DNA of 47,483 nt from Pseudoflavonifractor sp. 60 (GTDB lineage: Bacteria; Bacillota; Clostridia; Oscillospirales; Oscillospiraceae). The stretch lies in contig NZ_QWKI01000102.1 in assembly GCF_009911645.1 (NCBI RefSeq), positions 1 to 47,483 on the forward strand, written 5' to 3'. Shown in pieces: positions 15,406 to 24,047 of this stretch (positions are counted from its first letter, which is position 1; each line of letters begins with the position of its first letter). Made by a program: the position numbers and the translations under genes. The notes beneath the pieces were generated by a model. It did no database searches, was not told the origin of the DNA, and saw only the letters and a program-made list of their open reading frames with translations.

Positions 15406-15583
15406 CCCGAAACTTTACACTTGAAAGACGTTTTATAGTGTTTCCCAGACATTGGACGTGATGGTCAAAACATAGCGGTATAGAACTGGTCTGTTCTTCT
15501 TGCTCGTTGCAGAAATTGTCCTTCAGGCTCCCTCTTAATCAGAATCCTCAGTTGAACTGGGGTAACCAAGGAATATTTGTAAG

Positions 15584-15619
15584 AATCCCCCACCTTTTGT
15601 AACCAGAAGGCGGGGGATT
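15584..15619 (-). terminator. Hairpin downstream of the DUF4230 gene
   Basis: AATCCCCC (15584-15591) pairs with GGGGGATT (15612-15619), with an inner CCTT/AAGG. It lies about 95 bp after the stop. The T tract is weak. Confidence 0.5.
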
Positions 15620-15713
15620 AACCATTATATTTGTCGATAGAAGGCCCTTGTTTCTCTATCGCCGTTCTCACTACAATTCCCAAACTCGTTAGCAGGGTTG
15701 TTCCATTAAAAAA

Positions 15714-16571
15714 TCAATTGAATTTCAGTGTGTAGGTCTCGATTCCTGGTACATTTTCAAGAAAGGATTCTATAACCATTTTGGCTTCCTTGTCTGCCTC
15801 TTCAAGAATTCCTTGCCCAACGGCAGTTTCTGCCATCACACTCTTTTCTGCGCTTATAAATCTATTGTAATCATTAAAGCTAACCGAATTAAACAAGTTG
15901 TTTTTTACCTGCAAAACATTGATTGTTTCCTGTGGAATATTATGGTCAAGAATTTTGCTTTTTGGCATGGTTATGGTAATTGTTTTGGAGGATTGATCTA
16001 TGTTGAATTTAACATCTTGCAGGTCTATACCTGCTTTGATATAGCCATCATACAAAGCAACAAACTGGATATCACTAAAAGGCATAGCAGTTCCCCAGAG
16101 CCATTCTTTGGCTTCATCTTTTTGAGTCGCGTTTCTATACCAATATTTTTTGGTTACCAGTTCACTAAGAGAACTGATTTCTTGGTCTAAAAGTTCCCTC
16201 GTTATAACAGGAACGGTTTCTTTTACATTTAGCAGTTCTTCCAGCTTATTGTTGAGTTCTTCCTTTTCTACGTTCAGACTGCTTACCTGCTCCTTTAAGG
16301 CATTGGTAGATTCTTTTAACAGTTTTACCTGTCCTTCCGAATACGCCAACTCCTCCTGAGTTTTTGCTAATTCATCCAATTTGCTTGTTGCCTCTGACAA
16401 CGATTCCTGCAACACTTTATTTTCCTTTGCGAGTTTTGAATAATTCCACGTACGTTGTACTGCCAAAACCGCTATCACAATCAACGCTATCAAAAGCACT
16501 GAACTAATCAATCCACGCTTAGCTTTTATAATTGCTATCACTTTTCCTGTGTTTTCTGTCAGTCCATTCAT
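15714..16571 (-). CDS. DUF4230-family membrane-anchored protein
   Basis: A 285-residue protein with one N-terminal membrane segment (about residues 23-42, SSVLLIALIVIAVLAVQ) and a coiled coil (about 50-120) rich in Lys/Glu/Leu repeats. The C-terminal half resembles DUF4230: FVALYDGYIKAGIDLQDVKF, then TITMPKSKIL and FNDYNRF. Function is unknown; the topology puts the domain outside the cell. The ATG at 16571 follows GGGGG at 8 nt. The gene is markedly more AT-rich and uses more A/T-ending codons than its neighbours, suggesting transfer. Confidence 0.75.
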   Translation of the reverse strand: MNGLTENTGKVIAIIKAKRGLISSVLLIALIVIAVLAVQRTWNYSKLAKENKVLQESLSEATSKLDELAKTQEELAYSEGQVKLLKESTNALKEQVSSLNVEKEELNNKLEELLNVKETVPVITRELLDQEISSLSELVTKKYWYRNATQKDEAKEWLWGTAMPFSDIQFVALYDGYIKAGIDLQDVKFNIDQSSKTITITMPKSKILDHNIPQETINVLQVKNNLFNSVSFNDYNRFISAEKSVMAETAVGQGILEEADKEAKMVIESFLENVPGIETYTLKFN

Positions 16572-16786
16572 GTCCAAGGCCCCCTAAATTTAGATATATA
16601 ATCCTTGCCATTGAGACTTCCAACAACCCAGGGGCGCTGCCGCCCCCAGGCTGCTGGGGGAAACAAAAAACGTTGCGCAGTCAAACCCGCACAACGTGAA
16701 AACAGACTCCACCTTACAAAAAACGATCGCATAAACAGATACAATAAAGACTTTCTCCGCTAAATTTTACGACAGAAAATTAAACC

Positions 16787-16815
16787 TTGATTATAAAGCG
16801 GAAATATCGTATAAT
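16787..16815 (+). promoter_or_regulatory. Promoter of the small RNA before the HAD gene
   Basis: TTGATT (16787-16792), 17 bp, TATAAT (16810-16815). Confidence 0.7.
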
Positions 16816-16818
16816 GTT

Positions 16819-16908
16819 CCTGCGGAAACGGTCTTAGGCCGTTGTATAGGTGGTGCTTTCACCTGTGCAGGCTTGCGGGTGCGCCAACACCCGTAAGCCC
16901 CGCTTTTT
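16819..16908 (+). ncRNA. Structured small RNA or leader upstream of the Cof-type phosphatase
   Basis: Three hairpins follow a good promoter: AACGG/CCGTT (16827-16831, 16839-16843), AGGTG/CACCT (16848-16852, 16860-16864), and a 12-bp terminator stem (16870-16881 with 16888-16899) with a T run at 16904-16908. CCTGC (16819-16823) can close with GCAGG (16867-16871), and the latter overlaps the terminator stem, a switch-like arrangement. The predicted start is close to 16822, so the closing helix may be partial. No known RNA class recognised. The HAD start codon is 110 nt further on. Confidence 0.5.
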
Positions 16909-17017
16909 GTTTTCCTGTCGATTATATCACAAATTCGTCGTTATTGCAAGAGCGATTCCCAGACTTAGGAAAATTCAGAGCCGATATCTGCCGCTTCGGC
17001 TTTTCGGAGGTTCACCT

Positions 17018-17794
17018 ATGATAAAAGCAATCTTTTTTGACATTGACGGAACTCTGGTCAGCTTCAAGACCCACTGCATCTCCCCGGGGGTGCTTGACGG
17101 CCTCCGCCGTCTGCGGGAGAAGGGAGTGAAACTGTTTATTGCCACGGGGCGGCACCGGGCCTCCATTGGGATTGCCGCCGACGTCTTCCCCTTTGACGGC
17201 TTTGTCACCATCAACGGGCAGTACTGCTTCGCTGGCGGCAAGGTCCTGCGCAGCTGCACCATCCCCCAGGAGACCGTGAAGGAGCAGGTAGCGCTGTTGG
17301 AGGCCACCGGCGCCCCCTGTCTGTTTCTGAACGAGACGGGCAACCTCTATGTCAATCCAGGTCCCCGGGCTGAGATCTTCCCCAATCAGCTGGCCTTTCC
17401 TCTGCCCGCCCCCATCCTGCCCCAACAGGTACTGGGGCAAAATATTTATCAGATGACCGCCTTTTTCACCAAGGAAGAGGAGCAGGCCGCCGGGGAGCGC
17501 TTCTTTCCGGGGCTGGAGGTCATGCGCTGGCATCCCGCCTTTGTGGACGTCATCGCCCCGAACGGAGGAAAGGACCGGGGCATAGACGCCATTTTGGACC
17601 ATTTTGGCTTTGATCTGTCGGAATCCATGGCCTTTGGCGACGGAGAGAACGACCTGCCCATGCTCCGCCACGCCGGCATCGGAGTTGCCATGGGCAATGC
17701 CGACGAGCTGGTGAAAAGCCAGGCCGACTATGTTGCCGGCAGCGTGGACGAGGACGGCATCCTTACCGCTCTGCTCCACTTCGGCCTGATATAG
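17018..17794 (+). CDS. Cof-type HAD-superfamily phosphatase
   Basis: This 258-residue protein has the HAD motifs: FFDIDGTLV at the N-terminus (Asp nucleophile), TGRHRAS (motif II), a type C2B cap in the middle, and GDGENDLPML near residue 208 (metal-binding acidic motif). Cof-like enzymes dephosphorylate sugar phosphates or nucleotides; the substrate cannot be read from sequence. The ATG at 17018 is preceded by GGAGG at 7 nt. A longer frame from 16850 crosses the upstream terminator and is rejected. Confidence 0.9.
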   Translation: MIKAIFFDIDGTLVSFKTHCISPGVLDGLRRLREKGVKLFIATGRHRASIGIAADVFPFDGFVTINGQYCFAGGKVLRSCTIPQETVKEQVALLEATGAPCLFLNETGNLYVNPGPRAEIFPNQLAFPLPAPILPQQVLGQNIYQMTAFFTKEEEQAAGERFFPGLEVMRWHPAFVDVIAPNGGKDRGIDAILDHFGFDLSESMAFGDGENDLPMLRHAGIGVAMGNADELVKSQADYVAGSVDEDGILTALLHFGLI

Positions 17795-17892
17795 CTCCAC
17801 GGCTTTACACATTATTCACAAATTGGTATAGCTTTTTTTCCGGGAATGGTGTACAATAGGGACAAGAATCCCTACACAAAGGAGGACATCCC

Positions 17893-19488
17893 ATGAAGCT
17901 GACATTCTTCGGCGCCGCCCACGCAGTTACAGGAAGCTGCCACTGCCTGGAGGTCAACGGAAAAAAGATTCTCATAGACTGCGGTCTCCAGCAGGGTAAG
18001 GACGAGCACGACGAAAACGTTTTGGACTTCGCCCCCAATTACATCGACTATGTACTGGTCACCCACGCCCACATCGACCACTCCGGACGTATCCCGCTGC
18101 TGGTGAAGCAGGGCTTCAACGGTCGCATCCTCACCACCGGCCTCACCGCCCAGCTTATGTCGGTAATGCTCCGGGACTCCGCCCACATCCAGGAGGGGGA
18201 CGCCAACTGGCACAACCAGAAGGGCAAGCGCGCCGGCCTGCCCCCGGTGGAACCCCTGTACACCCTGATGGACGCTGAGGAGGCCATCCAAATGCTGGAG
18301 TCGGTGGAGTACGGCTGGCTCTTTGATCTGTGCGAGGGGGTCCGCATCCGCTTCAGTGACGCGGGCCACCTGCTGGGCTCCTCCATCCTGGAGGTCTGGG
18401 CCACCGAGGAGGGCGTGACCAAAAAGATCGTCTTCTCCGGCGACTTGGGCAACTGCTCCCAGCCCATTATCCGCGACCCCTCCTTCGTGGACGAAGCGGA
18501 CTATGTGGTGATGGAGTCCACCTACGGCGACCGGAACCACGAGCCGCCCAAGAGCTACACCGGGGCGCTGGCCGCCCTCATTGACGAGACCTTCTCCAAG
18601 GGCGGCAATGTGGTGATCCCCTCCTTCGCCGTGGGCCGCACTCAGGAGCTGCTGTACTACCTGCGGGAGATCAAGCGGGACGGCCTGGTCCAGTCTCTGC
18701 CCTCCTTCAAGGTCTATGTGGACTCCCCCCTGGCCTCCGAGGCCACCAAAATCTACTCCGGCAACCTGAAGGGCTACCTGGACGACGACGCCATCCGCCT
18801 GATTCAGGGGGGCGAGAATCTGTTCACCTTCCCCGGCCTCACCCTCACCCAGTCCACCGAGGAGTCCCGCGCCCTCAACGACGACAGGACCCCCAAGGTT
18901 ATCATCTCCGCCTCCGGTATGTGCGACGCGGGCCGCATCCGCCACCACCTGAAGCACAACCTGTGGCGTCCGGAGTGCGCCGTGGTCTTTGTGGGCTACC
19001 AGGGGGAGGGCACCTTGGGCCGCTACCTGCTGGAGGGGGCGCGCTCCGTCAAGCTCTTTGGGGAGGATATCTCCGTCCGGGCTAAGATCGTCAATTTCAA
19101 GGGTCTCAGCTCCCACGCCGACCGGGACCACCTGCTGGAGTGGATCGAACACTTCTCCCCCCGGCCTCAGCAGGTGTTTGTGGTGCATGGAGACAGCGAG
19201 GTCACCGAGCTCTTTGCTCACGACCTGAATATGCGGGGCATCCCCGCTCACGCCCCCCTCTATGAGGAGGTCTATGACCTGTCCACCAACTGTATGCTGG
19301 CCAAGGGCGTGGTGCTGGAGGTCAAGAAAACGGTCGGCTCTGCCGCCGTCCCCTCCGCTGCCTATGCCAAGCTCCAGGATGTGTCCGAGGAGCTGCTGGA
19401 GCTCATTGGCCGCAGCCGGGGCCGCCCCAACAAGGATCTGTCCAAGCTGGCCGACCAGCTGCGACAGATCATGGAAAAGTGGGCTTGA
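17893..19488 (+). CDS. Metallo-beta-lactamase/beta-CASP RNA-processing family protein
   Basis: A 531-residue protein with the MBL motif THAHIDHSG near residue 58, later metal ligands in DAGHLLGSS and SGDLG, the beta-CASP motifs, and the C-terminal RMBL SSHADRDHLLEW. This is the architecture of CPSF73-like exo/endonucleases (YsiH/YhfI-type in Firmicutes), distinct from RNase J in its shorter C-terminus. It probably acts on RNA in the cytoplasm. AAAGGAGG lies 7 nt before the ATG, and a strong terminator follows. Confidence 0.88.
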   Translation: MKLTFFGAAHAVTGSCHCLEVNGKKILIDCGLQQGKDEHDENVLDFAPNYIDYVLVTHAHIDHSGRIPLLVKQGFNGRILTTGLTAQLMSVMLRDSAHIQEGDANWHNQKGKRAGLPPVEPLYTLMDAEEAIQMLESVEYGWLFDLCEGVRIRFSDAGHLLGSSILEVWATEEGVTKKIVFSGDLGNCSQPIIRDPSFVDEADYVVMESTYGDRNHEPPKSYTGALAALIDETFSKGGNVVIPSFAVGRTQELLYYLREIKRDGLVQSLPSFKVYVDSPLASEATKIYSGNLKGYLDDDAIRLIQGGENLFTFPGLTLTQSTEESRALNDDRTPKVIISASGMCDAGRIRHHLKHNLWRPECAVVFVGYQGEGTLGRYLLEGARSVKLFGEDISVRAKIVNFKGLSSHADRDHLLEWIEHFSPRPQQVFVVHGDSEVTELFAHDLNMRGIPAHAPLYEEVYDLSTNCMLAKGVVLEVKKTVGSAAVPSAAYAKLQDVSEELLELIGRSRGRPNKDLSKLADQLRQIMEKWA

Positions 19489-19495
19489 TTTTCAT

Positions 19496-19525
19496 CCGGC
19501 GGGGGCTTGCCCCCGCCGGCTTTTT
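19496..19525 (+). terminator. Terminator after the MBL/beta-CASP gene
   Basis: A 10-bp GC stem (19496-19505 with 19510-19519), 4-nt loop, then CTTTTT. Confidence 0.9.
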
Positions 19526-19535
19526 GACTTATAAT
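19507..19535 (+). promoter_or_regulatory. Promoter nested in the terminator, for the DUF975-Nudix pair
   Basis: TTGCCC (19507-19512) lies in the terminator loop and 3' stem; 17 bp later comes TATAAT (19530-19535). Confidence 0.45.
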
Positions 19536-19584
19536 GGTTGTCAGCGGAGGTCCCCTCCGCCAAATTCAAGATCGGAGAACATCT

Positions 19585-20481
19585 ATGGAAATCGACCGCA
19601 AGGAACTGAAGCTACAGGCCCGGGAGCGCATGGCCCTCACCGACCCCAAATTCTGGGTCGTGGCTCTGACCTACATTGCCATGACCACCGGGGTGTCCTG
19701 GGTTATCAGCCTGATCCCTCTGCCCTCGGGGGCCTCCCCTGTCCCGGAAATTGACACTATCCAGCTCTTCCTCCGCCTGCTGCTGAACCTGTACACCACC
19801 GTGGTCCAGTTTGGCCTGTGTCTGTGGGCTCTGTGGACCTACCGCCAGCTGGACCCGGGCGTCAACTCCCTGATGCAGGGCTTCTCGGTGGCGGGCCGGG
19901 TCATTCTCATGCAGCTGAACGTCTACGTTCGGGTTCTGGGGTGGTACTTCCTCACCGCGCTGGGCCTGTCCATCCCCGTCTTTGTCCTGCTCCTGTCCGG
20001 CGCCGGAGGGGCACTGGGGATGGTGATCATTCTCTGCTACTCCATCGCCCTGCTGACCGCCCTTATCATTCTCCAGCTGCGCTACGCAATGGCCCCCTAC
20101 CTGCTGGCCGACCGGCCTGACGACGGCCCAACCCTCCCCGTTTACCGCAGCGTTTCCCTGATGCAGGGGTGGAAAATGGAGCTGTTCAAGCTGGAATTTT
20201 CCTTCATTGGCTACGACGCCGTTAACATTGCCCTGTCCACGGCTGTCATGATCTTCTTCCTCTTCCGGGCTGGTCTGCTCTCGGCGGCCAGCCTGACCGA
20301 CCCCACATGGCGCATCCAGTGTCTGGAGATCGTCAACTCCGTACCGGTGGTCATCCTCAGCACCCTGGTCACCGTGCCAATTGATCTGTGGCTGCTGCCC
20401 TACCGCGCTACAGCCCGGGCGGGTTTTTATGACGCCCGGATACTGGCCGCCTCCCAGCAGGGGCAGCTGCCCCCGCTGTAA
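19585..20481 (+). CDS. DUF975-family integral membrane protein
   Basis: A 298-residue protein starting MEIDRKELKLQARERM, a typical DUF975 N-terminus, followed by about six hydrophobic segments (WVVALTYIAMTTGVSWVI, FLRLLLNLYTTVVQFGLCLW, and others) and the conserved-type stretch RYAMAPYLLADRP near residue 170. Function unknown; family members sit in the cytoplasmic membrane of Firmicutes. The ATG at 19585 is preceded by CGGAG. It is followed after 16 nt by the Nudix gene, probably co-transcribed. Confidence 0.8.
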   Translation: MEIDRKELKLQARERMALTDPKFWVVALTYIAMTTGVSWVISLIPLPSGASPVPEIDTIQLFLRLLLNLYTTVVQFGLCLWALWTYRQLDPGVNSLMQGFSVAGRVILMQLNVYVRVLGWYFLTALGLSIPVFVLLLSGAGGALGMVIILCYSIALLTALIILQLRYAMAPYLLADRPDDGPTLPVYRSVSLMQGWKMELFKLEFSFIGYDAVNIALSTAVMIFFLFRAGLLSAASLTDPTWRIQCLEIVNSVPVVILSTLVTVPIDLWLLPYRATARAGFYDARILAASQQGQLPPL

Positions 20482-20497
20482 AGGAGGGAATACCGCC

Positions 20498-21118
20498 ATG
20501 ACAGACCGGGCACAGTGGCAGAAGTGGGCCATGGAGCTCCAGGCCCTGGCCCAGGCCGGACTCTTCTATGGCCGCGACAAGTTCGACCTGGAGCGCTATC
20601 AGCGTATTCGGGATATTGCCGCTGAGATGGCCGCCCTCCACACCGGCCTGCCCCTGGAGAGAGTCCAGGACCTGTTCTGCAACGAGACAGGCTATCAAAC
20701 CCCGAAGCTGGACACCCGGGCCGCTATCTTCCAGGGCGAGAAGATCCTGCTGGTCCAGGAGAGCGACCTGCGCTGGTCTCTGCCCGGGGGCTGGGTGGAT
20801 GTGGACCTGTCCGTGGGCGAAAATACCGTCAAGGAGGTGCGGGAGGAGGCCGGGCTGGAGGTCACCGCCGACTTTGTGATCGCCCTCCAGAACCGGGACC
20901 TGCACAACGAGCCCCCTTACCTCTACGGCATCTGCAAGGTGTTTGTGCTGTGTTCCCTGGTAGGCGGCTCCTTCCAGCCCAATCTGGAGACGGTGGACAG
21001 CGGATATTTTCCCCTGGACGCGCTGCCCCCTTTGTCCACAAACAAGGTCACGGAGGAGCAGATCAAAATGTGCTTCGATGCATATCACGCGGACCACTGG
21101 ACAACCCTGCTGGACTGA
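20498..21118 (+). CDS. Nudix hydrolase with N-terminal extension
   Basis: This 206-residue protein has a helical N-terminal extension (about 1-65) of the kind annotated as NUDIX_N. A Nudix domain follows, with the box GGWVDVDLSVGENTVKEVRE continuing EAGLEV (near residues 105-130), fitting GX5EX7REUXEEXGU. Relatives hydrolyse ADP-ribose-like or other nucleoside diphosphate compounds; the substrate is not determined. The ATG at 20498 follows AAGGAGGG. Confidence 0.88.
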   Translation: MTDRAQWQKWAMELQALAQAGLFYGRDKFDLERYQRIRDIAAEMAALHTGLPLERVQDLFCNETGYQTPKLDTRAAIFQGEKILLVQESDLRWSLPGGWVDVDLSVGENTVKEVREEAGLEVTADFVIALQNRDLHNEPPYLYGICKVFVLCSLVGGSFQPNLETVDSGYFPLDALPPLSTNKVTEEQIKMCFDAYHADHWTTLLD

Positions 21119-21150
21119 TCGTTCAGAGTGCCCAGCTTTTTCAAGTTTTT

Positions 21151-21190
21151 GGAACGTTAGTTTGACAATTGCAAGCTTTTATGCTACAAT
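21151..21190 (+). promoter_or_regulatory. lexA promoter with SOS-box-like operator
   Basis: TTGACA (21162-21167), 17 bp, TACAAT (21185-21190) form a strong promoter. GAACGTTAGTTT (21152-21163) resembles the Firmicute LexA box (GAAC-N4-GTTC or GTTT) and overlaps the -35, implying autorepression. Confidence 0.7.
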
Positions 21191-21239
21191 AGGAACAACG
21201 AAACCGTCCCAGGCCACCACCCGTTGAAAGGAGCCGCTT

Positions 21240-21857
21240 ATGGCTAACCTGACCCGCAAACAGCAGCAGATTTATGACTACATCCTGTCCTTCACCACTG
21301 AACACGGCTACCCCCCCTCCGTACGGGAGATTGGCGCCGCTGTGGGCCTGAAATCCCCCTCCACCGTTCACTTCCACATCAAGGGGCTGGAGGAGGCTGG
21401 GGTCATCGTCAAGGCTGAGGGCAAAACTCGGGCCATCTCCCTGCCCCGGGCCGCCCTGCACCAGGTGGCCGAGGAGGAGAATGCCCGCGCCAATCAGGTG
21501 CCCATTGTGGGCAATGTGGCCGCCGGCTCCCCCATCCTGGCCCAGGAGTGCATCGAGGACTACCTTACCTTCGACACCCAGGGCCTCTCCGGTGAGCACT
21601 TTGCCCTGCGGGTGCGGGGACTGTCCATGCTCAACGCTGGGATCCTTCCTGACGACCTGGTAGTGGTCCACCGCCAGCAGGAGGCCTACAGCGGCGAGAT
21701 TGTGGTGGCCCTCTTCGAGGACGAGGCTACCGTGAAAACCTACCGCCTGAAGGACGGCCACGTGTGGCTGATGCCGGAGAATCCGGACTACCAGCCCATT
21801 GACGGCGCCCGCGCCGAGATTATCGGCAGGGTTGTGGCGGTGGTCCGGCGCTATTAA
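21240..21857 (+). CDS. lexA: LexA repressor, SOS regulator
   Basis: A 205-residue protein with the N-terminal winged helix (TRKQQQIYDYILSF, VREIGAAVGLKSPSTVHFHI), the Ala-Gly cleavage site in GNVAAGSP near residue 92, the catalytic serine in VRGLSMLNAGI, and the lysine in ATVKTYRL. RecA filaments stimulate self-cleavage and release SOS genes. The serine motif reads GLSM where GDSM is usual; the nucleophile itself is retained. A GAAAGGAG Shine-Dalgarno precedes the ATG. Confidence 0.95.
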   Translation: MANLTRKQQQIYDYILSFTTEHGYPPSVREIGAAVGLKSPSTVHFHIKGLEEAGVIVKAEGKTRAISLPRAALHQVAEEENARANQVPIVGNVAAGSPILAQECIEDYLTFDTQGLSGEHFALRVRGLSMLNAGILPDDLVVVHRQQEAYSGEIVVALFEDEATVKTYRLKDGHVWLMPENPDYQPIDGARAEIIGRVVAVVRRY

Positions 21858-21906
21858 CGCGCGGTACCATAATTTCTTGGGAAATATATTGTGGGGGTTC
21901 ATTTCT

Positions 21907-22668
21907 ATGACATCTATGTTTGATTTGACCGGCAGAAAGGCAATTTTAACCGGCGGAACCCGGGGCCTTGGCCACGCTATGGCGGAGGGACTGCTGGAGG
22001 CCGGCGCGGAGGTGGTCATCTGGGGCACCACCGGGCGGGCCATAGAGGTGGCGGACGCCTTCCGGCAGAGGGGCTTTGCCTGTCACGGCATAGCGGCGGA
22101 CCTGAAGGACCGGGACAGCCTGAGAACGGGCTTTGAGAAAAGCCTGGAGCTCCTGGGGGGCCGGATCGACATTTTGGTCAACGCCGCCGGAATCCAGCGG
22201 CGGCACCCCATCACCCAGTTCCCCATGGAGGACTGGGATACCGTGCTGGAGGTCAACCTGACGGCTTGTTTCCAGCTGTGCCAGCTGGCGGGGCGGGAGA
22301 TGGTCAAACAGGGCTATGGCAAAATCGTCAACATCGCCTCTATGAACTCCTTCTTCGGCGGCCAGAATGTCCCAGCCTACTCCGCTTCCAAGGGCGGAGT
22401 CGCTCAGCTGACCAAGGCGCTGAGCAATGAGTGGGCTCAGCACGGGATCACCGTTAACGCCATCGCCCCCGGCTATATGGCCACCGACATGAACGTGGAC
22501 ACCCGTGCCTCCCAGTCCTTCTATGACGAGGTGGTGAGGCGGATCCCCGCCCGCCGCTGGGGCAGCGGTGAGGACATGAAGGGCGCCTGCGTGTTCCTGG
22601 CCAGTGACGCCTCCGCCTATCTGAACGGGGCCGTTATCCCCGTGGACGGCGGCTATCTAGGAAGCTGA
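21907..22668 (+). CDS. Short-chain dehydrogenase/reductase, KduD/gluconate-5-dehydrogenase-like
   Basis: This 253-residue SDR has the cofactor motif TGGTRGLGHAMAEG near residue 14, NAAGIQ, the active-site serine in NIASMNSFFG and the YSASKGG tyrosine-lysine pair. The C-terminus VDGGYLGS is typical. The N-terminus FDLTGRKAILTGG is most like 2-deoxy-D-gluconate 3-dehydrogenase or gluconate 5-dehydrogenase, but substrate assignment is uncertain. It follows lexA by 49 bp with no terminator between. The start site is weakly supported (GGGGGT 10 nt upstream). Confidence 0.85.
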   Translation: MTSMFDLTGRKAILTGGTRGLGHAMAEGLLEAGAEVVIWGTTGRAIEVADAFRQRGFACHGIAADLKDRDSLRTGFEKSLELLGGRIDILVNAAGIQRRHPITQFPMEDWDTVLEVNLTACFQLCQLAGREMVKQGYGKIVNIASMNSFFGGQNVPAYSASKGGVAQLTKALSNEWAQHGITVNAIAPGYMATDMNVDTRASQSFYDEVVRRIPARRWGSGEDMKGACVFLASDASAYLNGAVIPVDGGYLGS

Positions 22669-22756
22669 GCTTCTCAAGGAAAAGACCTGAAACAGCCTCA
22701 GGCCGGAACTTACCGCCATTTATATTTCCAACACAACCGCCTGATGAAAGCCAAAC

Positions 22757-22799
22757 AAAAGTGCTTGCTGTCCGCAATTGCCGGACAACAAGCACTTTT
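22757..22799. terminator. Shared terminator between convergent genes
   Basis: A long hairpin (22757-22767 with 22789-22799; inner TGTCCG/CGGACA) is flanked by A and T runs, so it can end both the plus-strand SDR and the minus-strand ATPase transcripts. Confidence 0.9.
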
Positions 22800-22820
22800 T
22801 CCTTTTTTAGGAAAATTTAA

Positions 22821-23897
22821 TTAAAGTGCGACAATTTCCTCCCAGATATCCTGGGCCATCCCATCCACCAGACCGAAGTCCACATGGGGATTATAGATAG
22901 CCTCCAAATCGTCGTGCATCTCCTTGGCCAGAGCCAGTGAGGAAACCGCCTCTTCCACCAGGGCGGCGGATACCTTTTTGGCGAACCGCAGCCGGGGACG
23001 ATTACGCCGCAGAAGCTCGCTGTCCGCCGCAGCGTCCAGTCGAAGCCGGCGGTAGGCCTTCTCTGGCTGGGTCCCGAAGGCGGAGAGAAAGGCCAGGTCC
23101 AACTGGGGAATGAGCAGATGGGCCAGCCGGTCAGGCGCCATGGGGTCGGGGCAGGCCACCACATCATAGCCGTTGGCGGTGGCGCCAGCCAGCAGATGGA
23201 TGAGCAGCTCGTGAGCCAGACCGGCGCTGTCTGACAGGGCGTAAATCCGACTGCACTGGGCAAGAGCTGTGCCGTATAGACTGACAAATCCCTTGTGGGT
23301 GACCGCATCCAGGAAGCGCAGCTTCACCCGGCCCGGGATTTCCGACTTGCGCCGTGGGATCTCTCGGACCAGAATGCCCTGGGCCCGCTTAGCCAGCTTC
23401 TGGGACAGGGCCTCGGTGAGCAGAGCGGAGCGCTGGTCCTCCATAATTTCCGCCGCCGCCCCCAAGCAGCGGTAGGCCCTCTGATAACAGCCCTTGTAGC
23501 CGGACATACAGTCCATAATCTCCTGGCGCAGGGGCCAAAGGGCATCCTGATCGTAGCAGTCTCCCATGTTGACATAGCGCTCCACCGCCCCGGGATATTT
23601 GGGCTCCACCACGTGGGGCGCGGTTCCGTCCACGATGGCCACACTCAGGGTTGGGAGGACGACGGCGTCCAGAGAGTCCGGATCGCCGGAGCAGAGGATG
23701 TATTCCGGTTCCAGTCCGGCCTCCTGAGCCCAGGCGCCGATTTTTCGCATCAGGGTGGACTTTCCGCACCCGGGGCCGCCCTTTAAAATGTAGATGGCTC
23801 TGGCCTCCTCGGGGGAAAGCAGGTGGTCGTACAGGGAGTAAAAGCCGGTGGGGGAGTTGGCCCCCAGAAAGTAGTGAATATGTGGTAAAGCAGTCAT
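22821..23897 (-). CDS. P-loop ATPase of the PRK06851 type, function unknown
   Basis: A 358-residue protein with Walker A LKGGPGCGKSTLMRK near residues 38-52. It has a duplicated-looking organisation in which ALAQCSRIYALSDSAG starts a second half. It matches the size and layout of the uncharacterised PRK06851 ATPases found in spore-forming Firmicutes. No biochemical role is known to me. GGAGGG lies 6 nt before the ATG, and the promoter is at 23977-24005. Confidence 0.75.
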   Translation of the reverse strand: MTALPHIHYFLGANSPTGFYSLYDHLLSPEEARAIYILKGGPGCGKSTLMRKIGAWAQEAGLEPEYILCSGDPDSLDAVVLPTLSVAIVDGTAPHVVEPKYPGAVERYVNMGDCYDQDALWPLRQEIMDCMSGYKGCYQRAYRCLGAAAEIMEDQRSALLTEALSQKLAKRAQGILVREIPRRKSEIPGRVKLRFLDAVTHKGFVSLYGTALAQCSRIYALSDSAGLAHELLIHLLAGATANGYDVVACPDPMAPDRLAHLLIPQLDLAFLSAFGTQPEKAYRRLRLDAAADSELLRRNRPRLRFAKKVSAALVEEAVSSLALAKEMHDDLEAIYNPHVDFGLVDGMAQDIWEEIVAL

Positions 23898-23976
23898 AAA
23901 CGACCCTCCATGTTAACAAATTTACGCCTTAGTCTATGCTGGGCGAAAGACTGCGGTGCCAGAGGGGGCCGACAAA

Positions 23977-24005
23977 AATATATATTGCCCAGGGCTGACA
24001 GTCAA
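23977..24005 (-). promoter_or_regulatory. Promoter of the PRK06851-type ATPase gene
   Basis: TTGACT (24005-24000), 17 bp, TATATT (23982-23977) on the minus strand, giving a leader of about 75 nt. Confidence 0.65.
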
Positions 24006-24047
24006 ATGGCACACAGGGCGCAGTGGGGCAGGGTACGTTTCTTCGCA

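Noticed and set aside
16850-17017. N-terminal extension of the HAD phosphatase
   Set aside because: It runs through a terminator hairpin; the ATG at 17018 has a good ribosome binding site and starts the HAD fold properly.
23917-23926. TTGTTAAC upstream of the PRK06851-type gene as a BirA site
   Set aside because: A single half-site close to the start codon, without a partner.
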